61,027 nucleotides of DNA from assembly GCF_900107255.1 (NCBI RefSeq), contig NZ_FNPH01000016.1:1-61027 (forward strand). The letters are read 5' to 3'. How positions within the stretch are numbered: position 1 is the first letter of the stretch; each line of letters starts with the position of its first letter. Below the pieces are notes generated by a model, which was not told where the DNA came from, made no database searches, and worked only from the letters and a program-made list of their open reading frames with translations. This document shows positions 32,534 through 44,066 of this stretch, piece by piece. The stretch is from Micromonospora pattaloongensis (GTDB lineage: Bacteria; Actinomycetota; Actinomycetes; Mycobacteriales; Micromonosporaceae). The position numbers and the translations under genes were made by a program.

Positions 32534-32709
32534 GCCGTTCCCCCGCTCCTGTTCGTGCCGCCCGACGGCATCGTGCCGCCCGACGGCGTCGTGCCGCCCC
32601 GCGGCGACCTCGTGCCGCGCGACGGCGTCGTGCCGCACCGCGGCGACCTCGTGCCGCCCGACGACGCTTCCGCGCCGCCCGACGCCGGCGTCGTGACCGG
32701 TCCGGTCAT
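32530..32709 (-). CDS. 59-codon low-complexity ORF between cmk and der
   Basis: ATG at 32709 overlaps the cmk stop (ATGA), and its TGA stop at 32530 overlaps the der ATG (ATGA). The frame therefore bridges the two genes with no gap. The product is built of imperfect repeats such as [20 protein letters not shown] and [20 protein letters not shown], encoded by ~18-21-bp DNA repeats (CGTGCCGCCCGACGGC). It has no known family. It could be a real peptide, a translational-coupling device, or an expanded spacer that stayed open. The precise double overlap is what favours translation. Confidence 0.4.
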   Translation of the reverse strand: MTGPVTTPASGGAEASSGGTRSPRCGTTPSRGTRSPRGGTTPSGGTMPSGGTNRSGGTA

Positions 32710-33386
32710 GCCCCGACCCGCCCCTGCAGCAGGTCGCGCAGCCGCTCGACCGCCTCGTCGATACCCATTTCGGTGGTGTCCAGCACGACCGCGTCGGGCG
32801 CCTGCTGCAGCGGGTCGACCGGGCGGGTGGAGTCGAGGCGGTCCCGGCGGGCCAGGTCGGCGGCGGTGGCGCTGACGTCGGTGGCGTACTCGGCGCTGCG
32901 GCGGCGCGCGCGGGCGTCGGCCGAGGCGGTCAGGTAGACCTTGAGCTCGGCGTCGGAGGCGACCACGGTGCCGATGTCGCGACCCTCGACCACGATCCGC
33001 TCGGCGGCGGCGATGATGCCGCGCTGCATCGCCACCAGCGTCTGCCGGACCGCGGGCACGGCGGCGACCGCCGAGACGGCGGCGGTGACCCGCGGGCCGC
33101 GAATCTCGGCGTCCAACAGCGTGCCGTCGGCGGCGATGTGCGGGGCGGTGGGGTCCGTGCCGATGGTCAGCTCGATCTCGCCGGCGATCTTCGCCACGGC
33201 GTCGGTGTCGGTCGGGTCGACACCCGAGCTCAGCACGGCCCAGGTCACGGCGCGGTACATGGCGCCGGTGTCGAGGTAGCGGGCGTCCAGGGCCGCCGCC
33301 AGCCGACGCGAGACGGTGGACTTGCCCGAACCGGACGGGCCGTCCACGGCCACCACGATTCGCCCGGTCGGTACCTTTTCCGCCAC
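32706..33386 (-). CDS. cmk: cytidylate kinase
   Basis: 226 residues from the GTG at 33386, preceded by AGGAGGAACG; longer readings to 33941 enter the intergenic region. The P-loop [20 protein letters not shown] is at residues ~11-30, followed by [16 protein letters not shown] (CMP-binding), the long CMP-domain insert typical of Cmk, then [20 protein letters not shown] and [19 protein letters not shown] (the lid). It phosphorylates CMP and dCMP for nucleotide synthesis in the cytosol. It is co-transcribed with der through the small overlapping ORF. Length matches the family. Confidence 0.96.
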   Translation of the reverse strand: MAEKVPTGRIVVAVDGPSGSGKSTVSRRLAAALDARYLDTGAMYRAVTWAVLSSGVDPTDTDAVAKIAGEIELTIGTDPTAPHIAADGTLLDAEIRGPRVTAAVSAVAAVPAVRQTLVAMQRGIIAAAERIVVEGRDIGTVVASDAELKVYLTASADARARRRSAEYATDVSATAADLARRDRLDSTRPVDPLQQAPDAVVLDTTEMGIDEAVERLRDLLQGRVGA

Positions 33387-33693
33387 CGTTCCTCCTTGCC
33401 GATGCGCCGCGCCGGGGGCGCCGCGGGCCCGTTGGCACCGTGCGCGGCGTGTCACCCCGGGCAGAGCGTGCCCGCTTCCGGCATCCATCATGCCCGGTCG
33501 CCCGAACTGGTCCGCGCCCGCCACCGCCCGCCCGAGATCCCGGCCACCGGCACGCCCACACGCGGCGCGCCGGTGGGCGGCCGGAAACGGCGTCCAGGAG
33601 AGCCCCGCACGCCGCGCTAAGACCGCCTCGGCTGCCGCTGTGCGGACCACCCACGTTGACGCGCACCCACGACCGCCCCCATGATCAGCGATC
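33387..33693. promoter_or_regulatory. divergent intergenic region between cmk and the EamA gene
   Basis: 307 bp between divergent starts, expected to hold promoters for both. No clear -35/-10 elements or hairpins stand out by eye. Confidence 0.4.
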
Positions 33694-34596
33694 ATGCCGC
33701 TACCGTCCGCCGCCACCGGGGCCCTGCTCGTCACGTTCGCCGCGGTCCTGTGGGGCACCACCGGCACGCTGCAGGCGCTCAGCGCGTACCCCGGCTCTGC
33801 GCTGGGGCTCGGCGCCGCGCGGGTCGCGGTCGCCGGACTGCTCCTGGTGATGCTGGCCGCGCTGCGGCACGGCCGACGGGCCGTACGCCCGCTGTTAGCC
33901 CCCGCCGCCCGCGCGGCCGTGCTGGTCGGCGCCGCCTGCATGGCCGCCTACCAGGGGTGTTTCTTCGTGGCGACCCGGGAGACCGGGGTGGCGATCGGCA
34001 CCCTGACCGCGATCGGCTCGGCGCCGATCCTCGCCGGTCTGCTCGGCGCGGCGCTGGGCGCCCGCCCCACCCGGGCCTGGATGGCCGCCACCGCGGTGGC
34101 GCTGGTCGGGCTCGTGCTGCTGGTGGCGCCCGCCGCCACCGGGCAGCTGCGCCCGCTCGGCGTCGCCGCCGGCCTCGGCGCCGGCGCCGCCTACGCCGGG
34201 TACACCTGGTGCAGTCGACGACTGCTCGACGCCGGGGTGCCGCCGCTGCCGGTGCTGGCGGCGCTGTTCGCCGGGGCGGCGGTGCTGCTCGCCCCGGTCG
34301 CGTCCGTACCGGCGGCCGGCTGGCTGCTCGACCCCGACGGGCTGCGGGTGGTCGGTGTGCTGGCGATCGGCGCGACCGTGCTGCCGTACCTGATCTGGAT
34401 CCGGGGCGTCGCCGCGACCGCGCCCGCGGTCGCGACCACCCTGACCCTGACCGAACCGCTGACCGCGACGCTGCTGGGCGTGCTGCTGCTCGGCGAGGCG
34501 CTGAGCGGGCCGGCCGCGCTCGGCGCGGGGCTGATCGCGGCCGGGCTGCTGGCGACCGTGGTCGCCAGCGCCCGGATCAGCCCGCGGTCCGCTTGA
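33694..34596 (+). CDS. EamA-family (DMT) transporter
   Basis: 300 residues with ten hydrophobic segments arranged as two five-helix EamA repeats. The first begins ALLVTFAAVLWGTTGTLQAL, with FVATRETGVAIGTLTAIGSA around helix 4. The second begins PLGVAAGLGAGAAYAGYTWC and ends LTLTEPLTATLLGVLLLGEA, with ALGAGLIAAGLLATVVASAR. The WGTxG and xxxPLTAxLLGxLLLGE motifs are typical of drug/metabolite exporters (RhaT/EamA type). The substrate is unknown. It is the only plus-strand gene between rluB and cmk, genes that are usually adjacent on one strand. Its 3' end overlaps the rluB stop by 20 bp. Confidence 0.9.
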   Translation: MPLPSAATGALLVTFAAVLWGTTGTLQALSAYPGSALGLGAARVAVAGLLLVMLAALRHGRRAVRPLLAPAARAAVLVGAACMAAYQGCFFVATRETGVAIGTLTAIGSAPILAGLLGAALGARPTRAWMAATAVALVGLVLLVAPAATGQLRPLGVAAGLGAGAAYAGYTWCSRRLLDAGVPPLPVLAALFAGAAVLLAPVASVPAAGWLLDPDGLRVVGVLAIGATVLPYLIWIRGVAATAPAVATTLTLTEPLTATLLGVLLLGEALSGPAALGAGLIAAGLLATVVASARISPRSA

Positions 34597-35311
34597 ACAG
34601 CGCGGCGATCTCGGAGTTGGTCAGCACCCGGGTCCGTCCGGGGCGCAGGTCCCCGAGGCGGATCGGGCCGATCGCGGTACGCACCAGCCGGGTGACCGGG
34701 TGCCCGACCGCGTCGAACATCCGCCGCACGATGTGCTTGCGCCCCTCGTGCAGCACGACCTCGACCTGCGCGGTCTTGCCGAGCGTGTCGACCAGCCGGA
34801 ACGAGTCGACCTTCACCGGTCCGTCCTCCAGCTCCACCCCGGCCTGCAGGTCGCGGCCCACCCGACGCGGCAGCGGACCGGCCACCTCGCACAGATAGGT
34901 CTTCGGCACCCCGTACGACGGGTGCATCAGCCGGTGCGCCAGGTCGCCGTCGTTGGTGAGCAGCAGCAGCCCCTCGCTGTCGGCGTCGAGCCGCCCCACG
35001 TGGTAGACCCGCTCCTCCACCCGGCCCAGGAAGTCCGACAGCGCGGCCCGGCCCTTCTCGTCGGCCATCGTCGAGACCACGCCGCGCGGCTTGTTCATCG
35101 CCAGGTAGACCAGGTTGCGGTCGACGATCACGCGCTCGCCGTCGACGTAGATCTCGGCGGTGTCCGGGTCGACCTTGTCGCCCAGCTGCGCCACCCGGCC
35201 GTTCACGGTCACCCGCCCGCGGAAGATCAGATCCTCGCAGGCGCGCCGCGAGCCGACCCCGGCTCCGGCCAGGATCTTCTGCAGGCGTTCGGCGTTGTCA
35301 TCGGTGGGCAT
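34577..35311 (-). CDS. rluB: rRNA pseudouridine synthase, RluB/RsuA family
   Basis: 244 residues. The N-terminal S4 RNA-binding domain begins ERLQKILAGAGVGSRRACED with RVTVNGRVAQLGDKVDP. The catalytic domain has VYLAMNKPRGVVSTMADEKG, VGRLDADSEGLLLLTNDGDL (the catalytic Asp is in GRLDADSEGL) and LHEGRKHIVRRMFDAVGHPV with RLVRTAIGPIRLGDL. It converts a uridine in rRNA to pseudouridine; by family the target is the 23S rRNA peptidyl-transferase region. Its start overlaps the scpB stop by 14 bp, as in most actinobacteria, giving a scpA-scpB-rluB operon. Confidence 0.95.
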   Translation of the reverse strand: MPTDDNAERLQKILAGAGVGSRRACEDLIFRGRVTVNGRVAQLGDKVDPDTAEIYVDGERVIVDRNLVYLAMNKPRGVVSTMADEKGRAALSDFLGRVEERVYHVGRLDADSEGLLLLTNDGDLAHRLMHPSYGVPKTYLCEVAGPLPRRVGRDLQAGVELEDGPVKVDSFRLVDTLGKTAQVEVVLHEGRKHIVRRMFDAVGHPVTRLVRTAIGPIRLGDLRPGRTRVLTNSEIAALFKRTAG

Positions 35312-36347
35312 CGGCGATCTCTTCCACGTCGTCGGGGAGGAACGGCGCGAGCGGGGGCAGCTCGTCGACCGTGTTCAACCCCAGTTTTTCCAGGAACAGG
35401 GTGGTCGTGCGGTAGAGGAACGCGCCGGTCTCCGGCTCCGTGCCGCACTCCTCGACCAGCCCGCGGGTCACCAGCGTACGGATCACCCCGTCGCAGTTGA
35501 CGCCCCGGATCGCCGAGATCCGTGACCGTGTCACCGGTTGCTTGTAGGCAACCACCGCCAGGGTCTCCAGCGCCGCCTGGGTCAGCCGCACCGACTGGCC
35601 GTCGAGCACGAACCGCTCGACGTACGAAGCGTATTGCGGGCGCGTGTAGAGGCGCCAGCCACCCGCCGCCCGGCGCAGCTCGAAGCCGTACCCGGCGGCG
35701 GTGTAGCCGTCGGCGATGGTTCGCAGCATCGCCGCGACCCGCTCGATCGGCTGCTCCAGCACCTGGGCCAACATGATCTCGGCGACCGGCTCGTCGACGA
35801 CCAGCAGGATCGCCTCCAGCGCGCCGCGCAGCTCCGCGTCGTCGATCAGCGAATCCGGCGCGGCCGGTCCGCGCGGCGCGGGCTGCGCGGGCGCGGTCAC
35901 GGTCGGCGGTGACACGGCCTCTTCCGGGGTACGCGGCTGCGGCAGCGTCGTCTCGGCGGGCGCCTCCGGCTCCGCTGCGCTCTCCGCGGCCACGCCGGTC
36001 TCCGCGGCCACGCCGGTCTCCGCGGCCACGTCGGTCTCCGCGACCGCCACCGACTCCGGGGTCGCCGCGGCCGGCCCTTCGGCCACCGGCGAAGCCTCGC
36101 CCGACTCGGCGTGCTCGACGGCGCGCGGGCCGGCTGCGGCCTCGGCGGCCGGCGGGCCGGCTGCGGCCTCGGCGGCCGGCGGGCTGGCTGCGCCATCGAC
36201 CGGCAGCGGGCTGGCTGCGGGCTCGGGACGCGCCGGGGGCTCCGCGTCGCTCTCCGCGCGCTGCGGTGGGGTCGGCGCCGTACGCTCCCACGGCGGCACC
36301 CAGGCCGCGGCCTGTTCGGCGAGGGAATCCCGCTGCTCGTCGCTCAC
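35298..36347 (-). CDS. scpB: chromosome segregation/condensation protein ScpB
   Basis: 349 residues. The conserved ScpB winged-helix core lies in the C-terminal half: SLIDDAELRGALEAILLVVD, AQVLEQPIERVAAMLRTIAD, GWRLYTRPQYASYVERFVLD, QAALETLAVVAYKQPVTRSR and ISAIRGVNCDGVIRTLVTRG. ScpB dimerises and binds ScpA and the SMC complex for chromosome condensation. The N-terminal ~150 residues are an unusual Ala/Pro/Glu-rich tail with repeated units (AAETGVAAETGVAAE; PPAAEAAAGPPAAEAAAG). The start overlaps the scpA stop (GTGA), implying translational coupling. Confidence 0.95.
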   Translation of the reverse strand: MSDEQRDSLAEQAAAWVPPWERTAPTPPQRAESDAEPPARPEPAASPLPVDGAASPPAAEAAAGPPAAEAAAGPRAVEHAESGEASPVAEGPAAATPESVAVAETDVAAETGVAAETGVAAESAAEPEAPAETTLPQPRTPEEAVSPPTVTAPAQPAPRGPAAPDSLIDDAELRGALEAILLVVDEPVAEIMLAQVLEQPIERVAAMLRTIADGYTAAGYGFELRRAAGGWRLYTRPQYASYVERFVLDGQSVRLTQAALETLAVVAYKQPVTRSRISAIRGVNCDGVIRTLVTRGLVEECGTEPETGAFLYRTTTLFLEKLGLNTVDELPPLAPFLPDDVEEIADAHR

Positions 36348-37642
36348 GATCCCACCTCCTTGTCGGTGTCGTCGGCGGGGCCGTTCCCGCCCTCAGCATC
36401 GTCGCCGCGCGCGGCGCCCGCCGCCCCACCCGCACCCGCGGTCGCGTCCCTGTCGCCGGGACCGGACGGGCCGGCCGCGGTAACGCGCTCCGGTCCGTCC
36501 GCGGTCGGGCCGGCCGCGGTAACGCGCTCCGGTCCGTCCGCGGTCGCCGGGTCGGGTTCCGCCGCGATCCCCGGGTCGGGCGCGGCCACGGTCGCCGGGT
36601 CGGCCGCGGTCACCGGGTCGGCCGCGGTCACCGGGTCGGCCTCGGCCTCGGTGGCCGGGTCGGGCGGGGATCCCGCGTACTCGTCGATGGCCAACTCGCC
36701 GCCGCTGCTGTCACCGCCGGTCCAACGCACCGTCAGCTCCCCCAGCGCCTGCGCCTGGTCGAAGCCGACCAGCCCCTCCCGGTACAGCTCCAGCAGCGCC
36801 AGGAACCGGGCGACCACCTCGAGGGTGGATTCGGTGTCGAGGCAGAGCGTCGTGAACGTCGCGGTGCCCATCTCGCGCAGCCGGTCGCGCAGCACGGCGG
36901 CGTGCTCGCGGACGCTGACCCGCACCATGTGCACGTGGGCGATCGACACCTCCGGCGGCGCCGACTTCGGGGTGAACGCCTTGACCGCGAGTTTGAGCAG
37001 CCGCTGCGGGCCGATGCCGAGCACCAGGTCGGGCAGCGCCTCGGCGTAGCGCGGCTCCAGCGACACCGCCCGCGGGTAGCGTCGCGACCCCACCGCCTCC
37101 AGCTCGGCGATGTGCGCGGCGGCCTCCTTGAACGCCTTGTACTGCAGCAGCCGGGCGAAGAGCAGGTCGCGCGCCTCCAGCAGCGCCAGGTCCTCCTCGT
37201 TCTCGACGTCGGCGGCGGGCAGCAGCCGGGCCGCCTTGAGGTCGAGCAGGGTCGCGGCGATCAGCAGGAACTCGCTGGCCTCGTCCAGGTCCCAGTCGTC
37301 GCCCATCGCCCGGATGTAGGCGATGAACTCGTCGGTGACCCGGTGCAGCGCGACCTCGGTGACGTCGAGCTTGTGCTTGCCGATCAGCTGCAGCAGCAGG
37401 TCGAACGGGCCGGTGAAGTTCGCGAGCCGGACGGTGAACTTCGACGACTGCTCCCCCGCCGCGGCAGCCTCGTCGGAGGCGGCGGCGGCTTGGGCGGGCG
37501 CCGTGCCGGTGTCGCCGTCGCTGTCCGCCGTGCCCGGTTCGCCCTGCCCGGCCGGCGGCTCGACGGCGGCGGGCGGCCGGTCGGTCTGCGCGGGAGCGGC
37601 TTCAGTCGGGGGCGGGACGGTCACGCGCTGACCGTAGTGCAC
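36344..37642 (-). CDS. scpA: segregation and condensation protein A
   Basis: 432 residues from GTG at 37642 (a GTG at 37624 is equally possible). The kleisin core starts FTVRLANFTGPFDLLLQLIG and KHKLDVTEVALHRVTDEFIA, followed by EFLLIAATLLDLKAARLLPA, and the C-terminal winged helix with VVARFLALLELYREGLVGFD. ScpA bridges SMC heads and ScpB. A Pro/Ala/Thr-rich N-terminal ~65 residues and a C-terminal ~110-residue tail (repeated ADPVTAADPVTAADPATVAA and DGPERVTAAGP twice) lie outside the fold. It is longer than typical ScpA. Confidence 0.95.
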   Translation of the reverse strand: MHYGQRVTVPPPTEAAPAQTDRPPAAVEPPAGQGEPGTADSDGDTGTAPAQAAAASDEAAAAGEQSSKFTVRLANFTGPFDLLLQLIGKHKLDVTEVALHRVTDEFIAYIRAMGDDWDLDEASEFLLIAATLLDLKAARLLPAADVENEEDLALLEARDLLFARLLQYKAFKEAAAHIAELEAVGSRRYPRAVSLEPRYAEALPDLVLGIGPQRLLKLAVKAFTPKSAPPEVSIAHVHMVRVSVREHAAVLRDRLREMGTATFTTLCLDTESTLEVVARFLALLELYREGLVGFDQAQALGELTVRWTGGDSSGGELAIDEYAGSPPDPATEAEADPVTAADPVTAADPATVAAPDPGIAAEPDPATADGPERVTAAGPTADGPERVTAAGPSGPGDRDATAGAGGAAGAARGDDAEGGNGPADDTDKEVGS

Positions 37643-37732
37643 GGACCCGCCCGCGTCCCGCAGGCCGCGCGGGCCGTTACCTCACTCACGACGGCCCCGC
37701 GACGGCCGCCGCCGGCCGTGCCGCGCCGGGCG

Positions 37733-38662
37733 CTACCGCTCCGCCTGGGCGGCGATCACTTCCCGCGCGAGCTGGCGGTAGTTGCGGGCGCCCGAGGAGG
37801 CCGGGTCGAGCGTGGTGATCGGGGCGCCCGCCACCGTCGACTCCGGGAACTTGACGGTCTTGGTGATGACCGTCTGGTAGACCTTGTCGCCGAACGCCTC
37901 GACCACCCGCTGCAGCACCTGCCGGCAGTGCGTGGTGCGGCTGTCGTACATGGTGGCGAGGATGCCCTCGAGCTCGAGATCGAAGTTGAGGCGCTCCCGG
38001 ACCTTGTCGATGGTGTCCAGCAGCAGCGCCACGCCGCGCAGGCTGAAGAACTCGCACTCCAGCGGGATCAGCACGCCGTGCGCGACGGTCAGCGCGTTGA
38101 TCGCGAGCAGCCCGAGCGACGGCTGGCAGTCGATCAGGATGTAGTCGTACTCCCGGCGCACCGACTTCAGCACCCGGGCCAGCGCCATCTCCCGCGCGAC
38201 CTCGTTGACCAGCTGGATCTCCGCCGCCGACAGGTCGATGTTGGCCGGAAGCAGGTGCAGCCCGGCCACGTCGGTCTTGATCACCACGTCCTCGACGGTG
38301 ACGTCGTCCTGCATCAGCAGGTTGTAGACCGACAGGTCGAGGTTGTGCGGGTTGACGCCCAGCCCCACCGAGAGCGCCCCCTGGGGGTCGAAGTCGACCA
38401 GCAGCACCCGGCGGCCGTACTCGGCCAGCGCCGCGCCGAGGTTGATCGTGGTCGTGGTCTTGCCGACCCCGCCCTTCTGGTTCGCCATCGCGATGATCCG
38501 GGCCGGACCGTGCTGGTCCGTCGGCATCGGCTCAGGGATGGGCTTGCGCATCGTGTAGACGACGGGATCGGCGGGGCCGAGCTCGGCGCCGAGGTCCAAC
38601 CCGGACTGCTGTTCGCGGAGCGTCGAGGTCCACGCCTCAGCACGGTCACCGTTTCCAGCCAT
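37733..38662 (-). CDS. parA: ParA-family (Soj) ATPase
   Basis: 309 residues from the ATG at 38662 with GGGAGGGGGC upstream; an in-frame ATG at 38725 would add 21 residues. The deviant Walker A motif is in IIAMANQKGGVGKTTTTINL. Other marks: RRVLLVDFDPQGALSVGLGV (Walker A'), YDYILIDCQPSLGLLAINAL (Walker B) and EFFSLRGVALLLDTIDKVRE. It belongs to the chromosome-partition/cell-division ParA class. No parB is adjacent; this genomic position, upstream of scpA, is occupied by a ParA-like protein in many actinobacteria. It is distinct from the oriC-proximal ParA, so the partitioning role is inferred. Confidence 0.92.
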   Translation of the reverse strand: MAGNGDRAEAWTSTLREQQSGLDLGAELGPADPVVYTMRKPIPEPMPTDQHGPARIIAMANQKGGVGKTTTTINLGAALAEYGRRVLLVDFDPQGALSVGLGVNPHNLDLSVYNLLMQDDVTVEDVVIKTDVAGLHLLPANIDLSAAEIQLVNEVAREMALARVLKSVRREYDYILIDCQPSLGLLAINALTVAHGVLIPLECEFFSLRGVALLLDTIDKVRERLNFDLELEGILATMYDSRTTHCRQVLQRVVEAFGDKVYQTVITKTVKFPESTVAGAPITTLDPASSGARNYRQLAREVIAAQAER

Positions 38663-38844
38663 GTCGTGTGCGCCCCCTCCCGACAACCACGTGACGTCGG
38701 AGCCGATCGGCGTCTCCAGCGGCACGCGCCGCCGCTGCGGACCTCACTTGCCGCACCATGAGGCCCGGCCGATGCCCGACTGTACGCCACGAGGCACCGC
38801 CCGGTCCGGCAGCGTCCCGGCGTGTCTCGTGCCCGACCTGCGGA

Positions 38845-39837
38845 TCAACCTCTGGCGCGGGGGTGCGAGGTGGCGTACACCTCACGCAACCGCTCCACGG
38901 TGACCAACGTATAGACCTGCGTGGTGGTCACCGACGCGTGCCCGAGCAGTTCCTGCACGACCCGGACGTCCGCGCCGCCGTCGAGCAGATGCGTAGCGTA
39001 AGAGTGACGCAGCGTGTGCGGGGAGACGGCGCGGGGCCCCTCGACCGGCAACCCGGCCGCCTGCGCCGCGCGCCGCAGGATCGTCCACGCGCTCTGCCGG
39101 GACAGCGGCCCGCCGCGGGAGTTGAGGAAGACCGCCGGGGTGCCGCGGCCGGCCGCCGCCAGCGCCGGCCGGCCGCGCACCAGGTACGCCTCCAGCGCGG
39201 CCCGCGCGTACCCGCCGATCGGCACCAGCCGGGTCCGGCCGCCCTTGCCGTGCAACACCGCCGTCCCGTCGGCCAGGTCCAGGTCGTCGATGGCGGCGCC
39301 GACCGCCTCGGAGATGCGCGCCCCGGTGCCGTACAGGAACTCCAGCAGCGCCCGGTCGCGCAGCCGCCGGGGCGCCCCCTCTCCGGCGGCCTCCTCCGGC
39401 CCGGCCGTCTCCAGCAGACGCTCCACGTCGGTCACGTCCAGCGCCTTGGGCAGCCGGCGCGGCAGCGTCGGCGGGCGGACGTCGCGGCTGGCGTCGTGCG
39501 GCACCAGGCCCTCGCGGACGGCGAAGCGGTGCAGCCCGCGCACCGCGCTGGCGGCGCGGGCCGCCGAGGCCGCCGACAACGGCGGATGCGCGGGGTCGCC
39601 GTCGCGCAGCGCGGCCACGTGCGCCGCGATCTGCGCGGCGGACACCGCGGCGAGGTCGGTCACGCCGGCCGCGGCCAGCGTCTGCAGATACCGGTCCAGA
39701 TCGCGGCGGTACGAGCCGAGCGTGTTGGCCGACAGTCCCCGCTCGACGGTCAGATGGTCCAGATAGGTCCCGACGGCACGCCGCAGCGCCGGTGACGGCT
39801 GGGCCCCGTCACCGGCGAGCTGCGGCGCGCCGCTCAG
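38845..39837 (-). CDS. xerD: tyrosine recombinase XerD
   Basis: About 330 residues if translation begins at the CTG at 39837, overlapping the ald stop; no ATG/GTG precedes the conserved start within the frame's coding-like part. The N-terminal SAM-like domain begins [20 protein letters not shown]. The catalytic domain has [20 protein letters not shown] (first Arg), [20 protein letters not shown] (Lys), [20 protein letters not shown] (HxxR), [17 protein letters not shown] (His and catalytic Tyr). It resolves chromosome dimers at dif with XerC and FtsK. The start codon is the least certain point. Confidence 0.93.
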   Translation of the reverse strand: MSGAPQLAGDGAQPSPALRRAVGTYLDHLTVERGLSANTLGSYRRDLDRYLQTLAAAGVTDLAAVSAAQIAAHVAALRDGDPAHPPLSAASAARAASAVRGLHRFAVREGLVPHDASRDVRPPTLPRRLPKALDVTDVERLLETAGPEEAAGEGAPRRLRDRALLEFLYGTGARISEAVGAAIDDLDLADGTAVLHGKGGRTRLVPIGGYARAALEAYLVRGRPALAAAGRGTPAVFLNSRGGPLSRQSAWTILRRAAQAAGLPVEGPRAVSPHTLRHSYATHLLDGGADVRVVQELLGHASVTTTQVYTLVTVERLREVYATSHPRARG

Positions 39838-40949
39838 GCCAGCACCTCGTCCAGCGACAGGCTGGCCATGCCGTGCGCCTCGGCGACCGGGCCGTAGGTG
39901 ACCCGCCCGTCGTGGGTGTTGAGCCCCAGCGCGAGCGCGCGGTCCCGGCGCAGCGCCTCGCGCCAGCCGTGGTTCGCCAGCTCCAGCGCGTACGGCAGGG
40001 TGACGTTGGTCAGCGCGTACGTGCTGGTGTGCGGCACCGCACCGGGCATGTTGGCCACGCAGTAGAAGACCGAGTCGTGCACCTTGTAGACCGGGTCGGC
40101 GTGGGTGGTCGGGCGCGAGTCCTCGAAGCAGCCGCCCTGGTCGATGGAGATGTCGACCAGCACGCTGCCCGGCTTCATCCGGGACACCAGCTCGTTGGAG
40201 ATCAGCGTCGGGGCCTTCGCGCCGGGCACCAGCACCGCGCCGATCACCAGGTCGGCGTCGAGCACCGCCCGCTCGATCTCGTACGTGTTGGACGCGACCG
40301 TCTGCAGGTGCCCGCGGTAGTCGGCGTCGGCGGCGCGCAGCCGGGCGATGTTCTTGTCCAGCAGCAGCACCTCGGCCTGCATGCCCAGCGCGATCGCGGC
40401 GGCGTTCATCCCGGAGACACCGGCGCCGATCACCACGACCTTGGCCGCGTACACGCCGGGCACGCCGCCCATCAGCACGCCGCGCCCGCCGCCCTGCCGC
40501 ATCAGGTGGTACGCGCCCACCTGCGGGGCGAGCCGACCGGCCACCTCGGACATCGGGGCCAGCAGCGGCAGCGAGCGGTCCGGCAGCTCGACGGTCTCGT
40601 ACGCGATCCCGGTGACCTTGCGGTCGAGCAGCGCGTCGGTGCACTCCTTGGAGGCGGCCAGGTGCAGGTACGTGAAGAGCACCTGCCCCTCGCGCATCCG
40701 GTGGTACTCCTCGGCGATCGGCTCCTTGACCTTGAGCACCAGGTCGGCCGCGCCCCACACCTCGTCGGGGCTGGACAGGATGGTGGCGCCGGCGGCGGCG
40801 AAGTCCTCGTCCGGGATGGACGAGCCCACGCCCGCGCCCGACTCCACAAAGACCTCGTGACCGCTGCGGGTGAACTCGTGCACCCCCGCCGGCGTGATCG
40901 CGACCCGGTACTCGTGGTTCTTGACCTCGCGTGGGATTCCGACCTTCAC
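39834..40949 (-). CDS. ald: alanine dehydrogenase
   Basis: 371 residues from the GTG at 40949, preceded by GGAGGAAGG; the family's usual length. Start [20 protein letters not shown] is diagnostic. Then come [20 protein letters not shown] (substrate-binding Lys region), [40 protein letters not shown] (NAD-binding Rossmann), [20 protein letters not shown] and [20 protein letters not shown]. The enzyme reversibly deaminates L-alanine to pyruvate and ammonia with NAD+. It is followed closely by xerD with overlap. In actinobacteria ald is often regulated by oxygen and nitrogen status; nothing in the sequence shows that here. Confidence 0.96.
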   Translation of the reverse strand: MKVGIPREVKNHEYRVAITPAGVHEFTRSGHEVFVESGAGVGSSIPDEDFAAAGATILSSPDEVWGAADLVLKVKEPIAEEYHRMREGQVLFTYLHLAASKECTDALLDRKVTGIAYETVELPDRSLPLLAPMSEVAGRLAPQVGAYHLMRQGGGRGVLMGGVPGVYAAKVVVIGAGVSGMNAAAIALGMQAEVLLLDKNIARLRAADADYRGHLQTVASNTYEIERAVLDADLVIGAVLVPGAKAPTLISNELVSRMKPGSVLVDISIDQGGCFEDSRPTTHADPVYKVHDSVFYCVANMPGAVPHTSTYALTNVTLPYALELANHGWREALRRDRALALGLNTHDGRVTYGPVAEAHGMASLSLDEVLA

Positions 40950-41238
40950 GATGCAGACACCTTCCTCCGGGGGCGACGCCCCCGGCTGCACGGCGCCGGA
41001 TGGCCCCGTTGCCACCCCGGTTCACCGTTCCCGCCGGCGGCAGTCTAGGGCCGGCCCGGCGGTGGAGCGGCCGTCATCGTGACAGTCGGTCGAGCCGGCG
41101 GCTGACGAAGTGTCAGCCGGCAGGATCGGTCGGACGCGTGAGCCGCTCGTAGCCGTACGGCCATTGTTGCGCCGGACCGTCCCACATCATGAGTGGCGCG
41201 CGGGACACGAAGTTTGGAGATCACTATCGTGCCGCCTC

Positions 41239-41487
41239 ATGACTAACCCTCAGTACCCCTCCGCCGGCGACCCCGGCGTCTCCGACAAGAGCAAGGTCGT
41301 CGCCGGCATTCTCGGCATTCTGCTGGGCACATTCGGCGTCGGCCGGTTCTACACGGGACACATCGGGCTCGGCGTAGCACAGCTTCTCGTGGGCTGGTTC
41401 ACCTGCGGACTCTGGGGCATCATCGACGGCATCCTGATCCTGGTCAAGGGTGGCGTCGACGCCCAGGGCCGTCGCCTGCGCGACTGA
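41239..41487 (+). CDS. TM2 domain membrane protein
   Basis: 82 residues from the ATG at 41239. After a Pro-rich N-terminus (MTNPQYPSAGDPGV) it has two membrane segments, VVAGILGILLGTFGVGRFYT and GVAQLLVGWFTCGLWGIIDG, joined by GHIGLG. The FGVGRFYTGHIGLGVAQLL pattern with a later WGIIDGILIL is the TM2 signature. TM2 proteins are small membrane proteins of unclear role. It is flanked downstream by a strong terminator shared with the convergent NUDIX gene. Confidence 0.92.
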   Translation: MTNPQYPSAGDPGVSDKSKVVAGILGILLGTFGVGRFYTGHIGLGVAQLLVGWFTCGLWGIIDGILILVKGGVDAQGRRLRD

Positions 41488-41505
41488 CTCACCCGCTACG
41501 ACGAA

Positions 41506-41547
41506 CGCCCCGCCCGCCACGGCCGACAGACCGTGACGGGCGGGGCG
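41506..41547. terminator. bidirectional hairpin terminator
   Basis: A 17-bp stem with one mismatch (CGCCCCGCCCGCCACGG against CCGTGACGGGCGGGGCG) around an 8-nt loop, between the TM2 gene and the convergent NUDIX gene. Confidence 0.85.
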
Positions 41548-41556
41548 TCGTCGTTG

Positions 41557-44066
<2,510 letters not shown>

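Noticed and set aside
31136-32875. Long plus-strand frames opposite der and cmk
   Set aside because: They are antisense shadows of clear GTPase and kinase genes, without recognisable domains.
33387-33941. N-terminal extension of Cmk to 411 residues
   Set aside because: The conserved start follows an AGGAGG site at 33386, and the upstream part overlaps the divergent EamA gene.
35909-38761. 950-codon plus-strand frame across scpB, scpA and parA
   Set aside because: It is an antisense frame held open by high GC at codon third positions; the minus strand carries three well-defined proteins.
39837-41025. Continuation of the xerD frame through the ald gene, making a 726-residue protein
   Set aside because: The added part is Arg/Gly-rich with no homology-like features; it is the third frame of ald.
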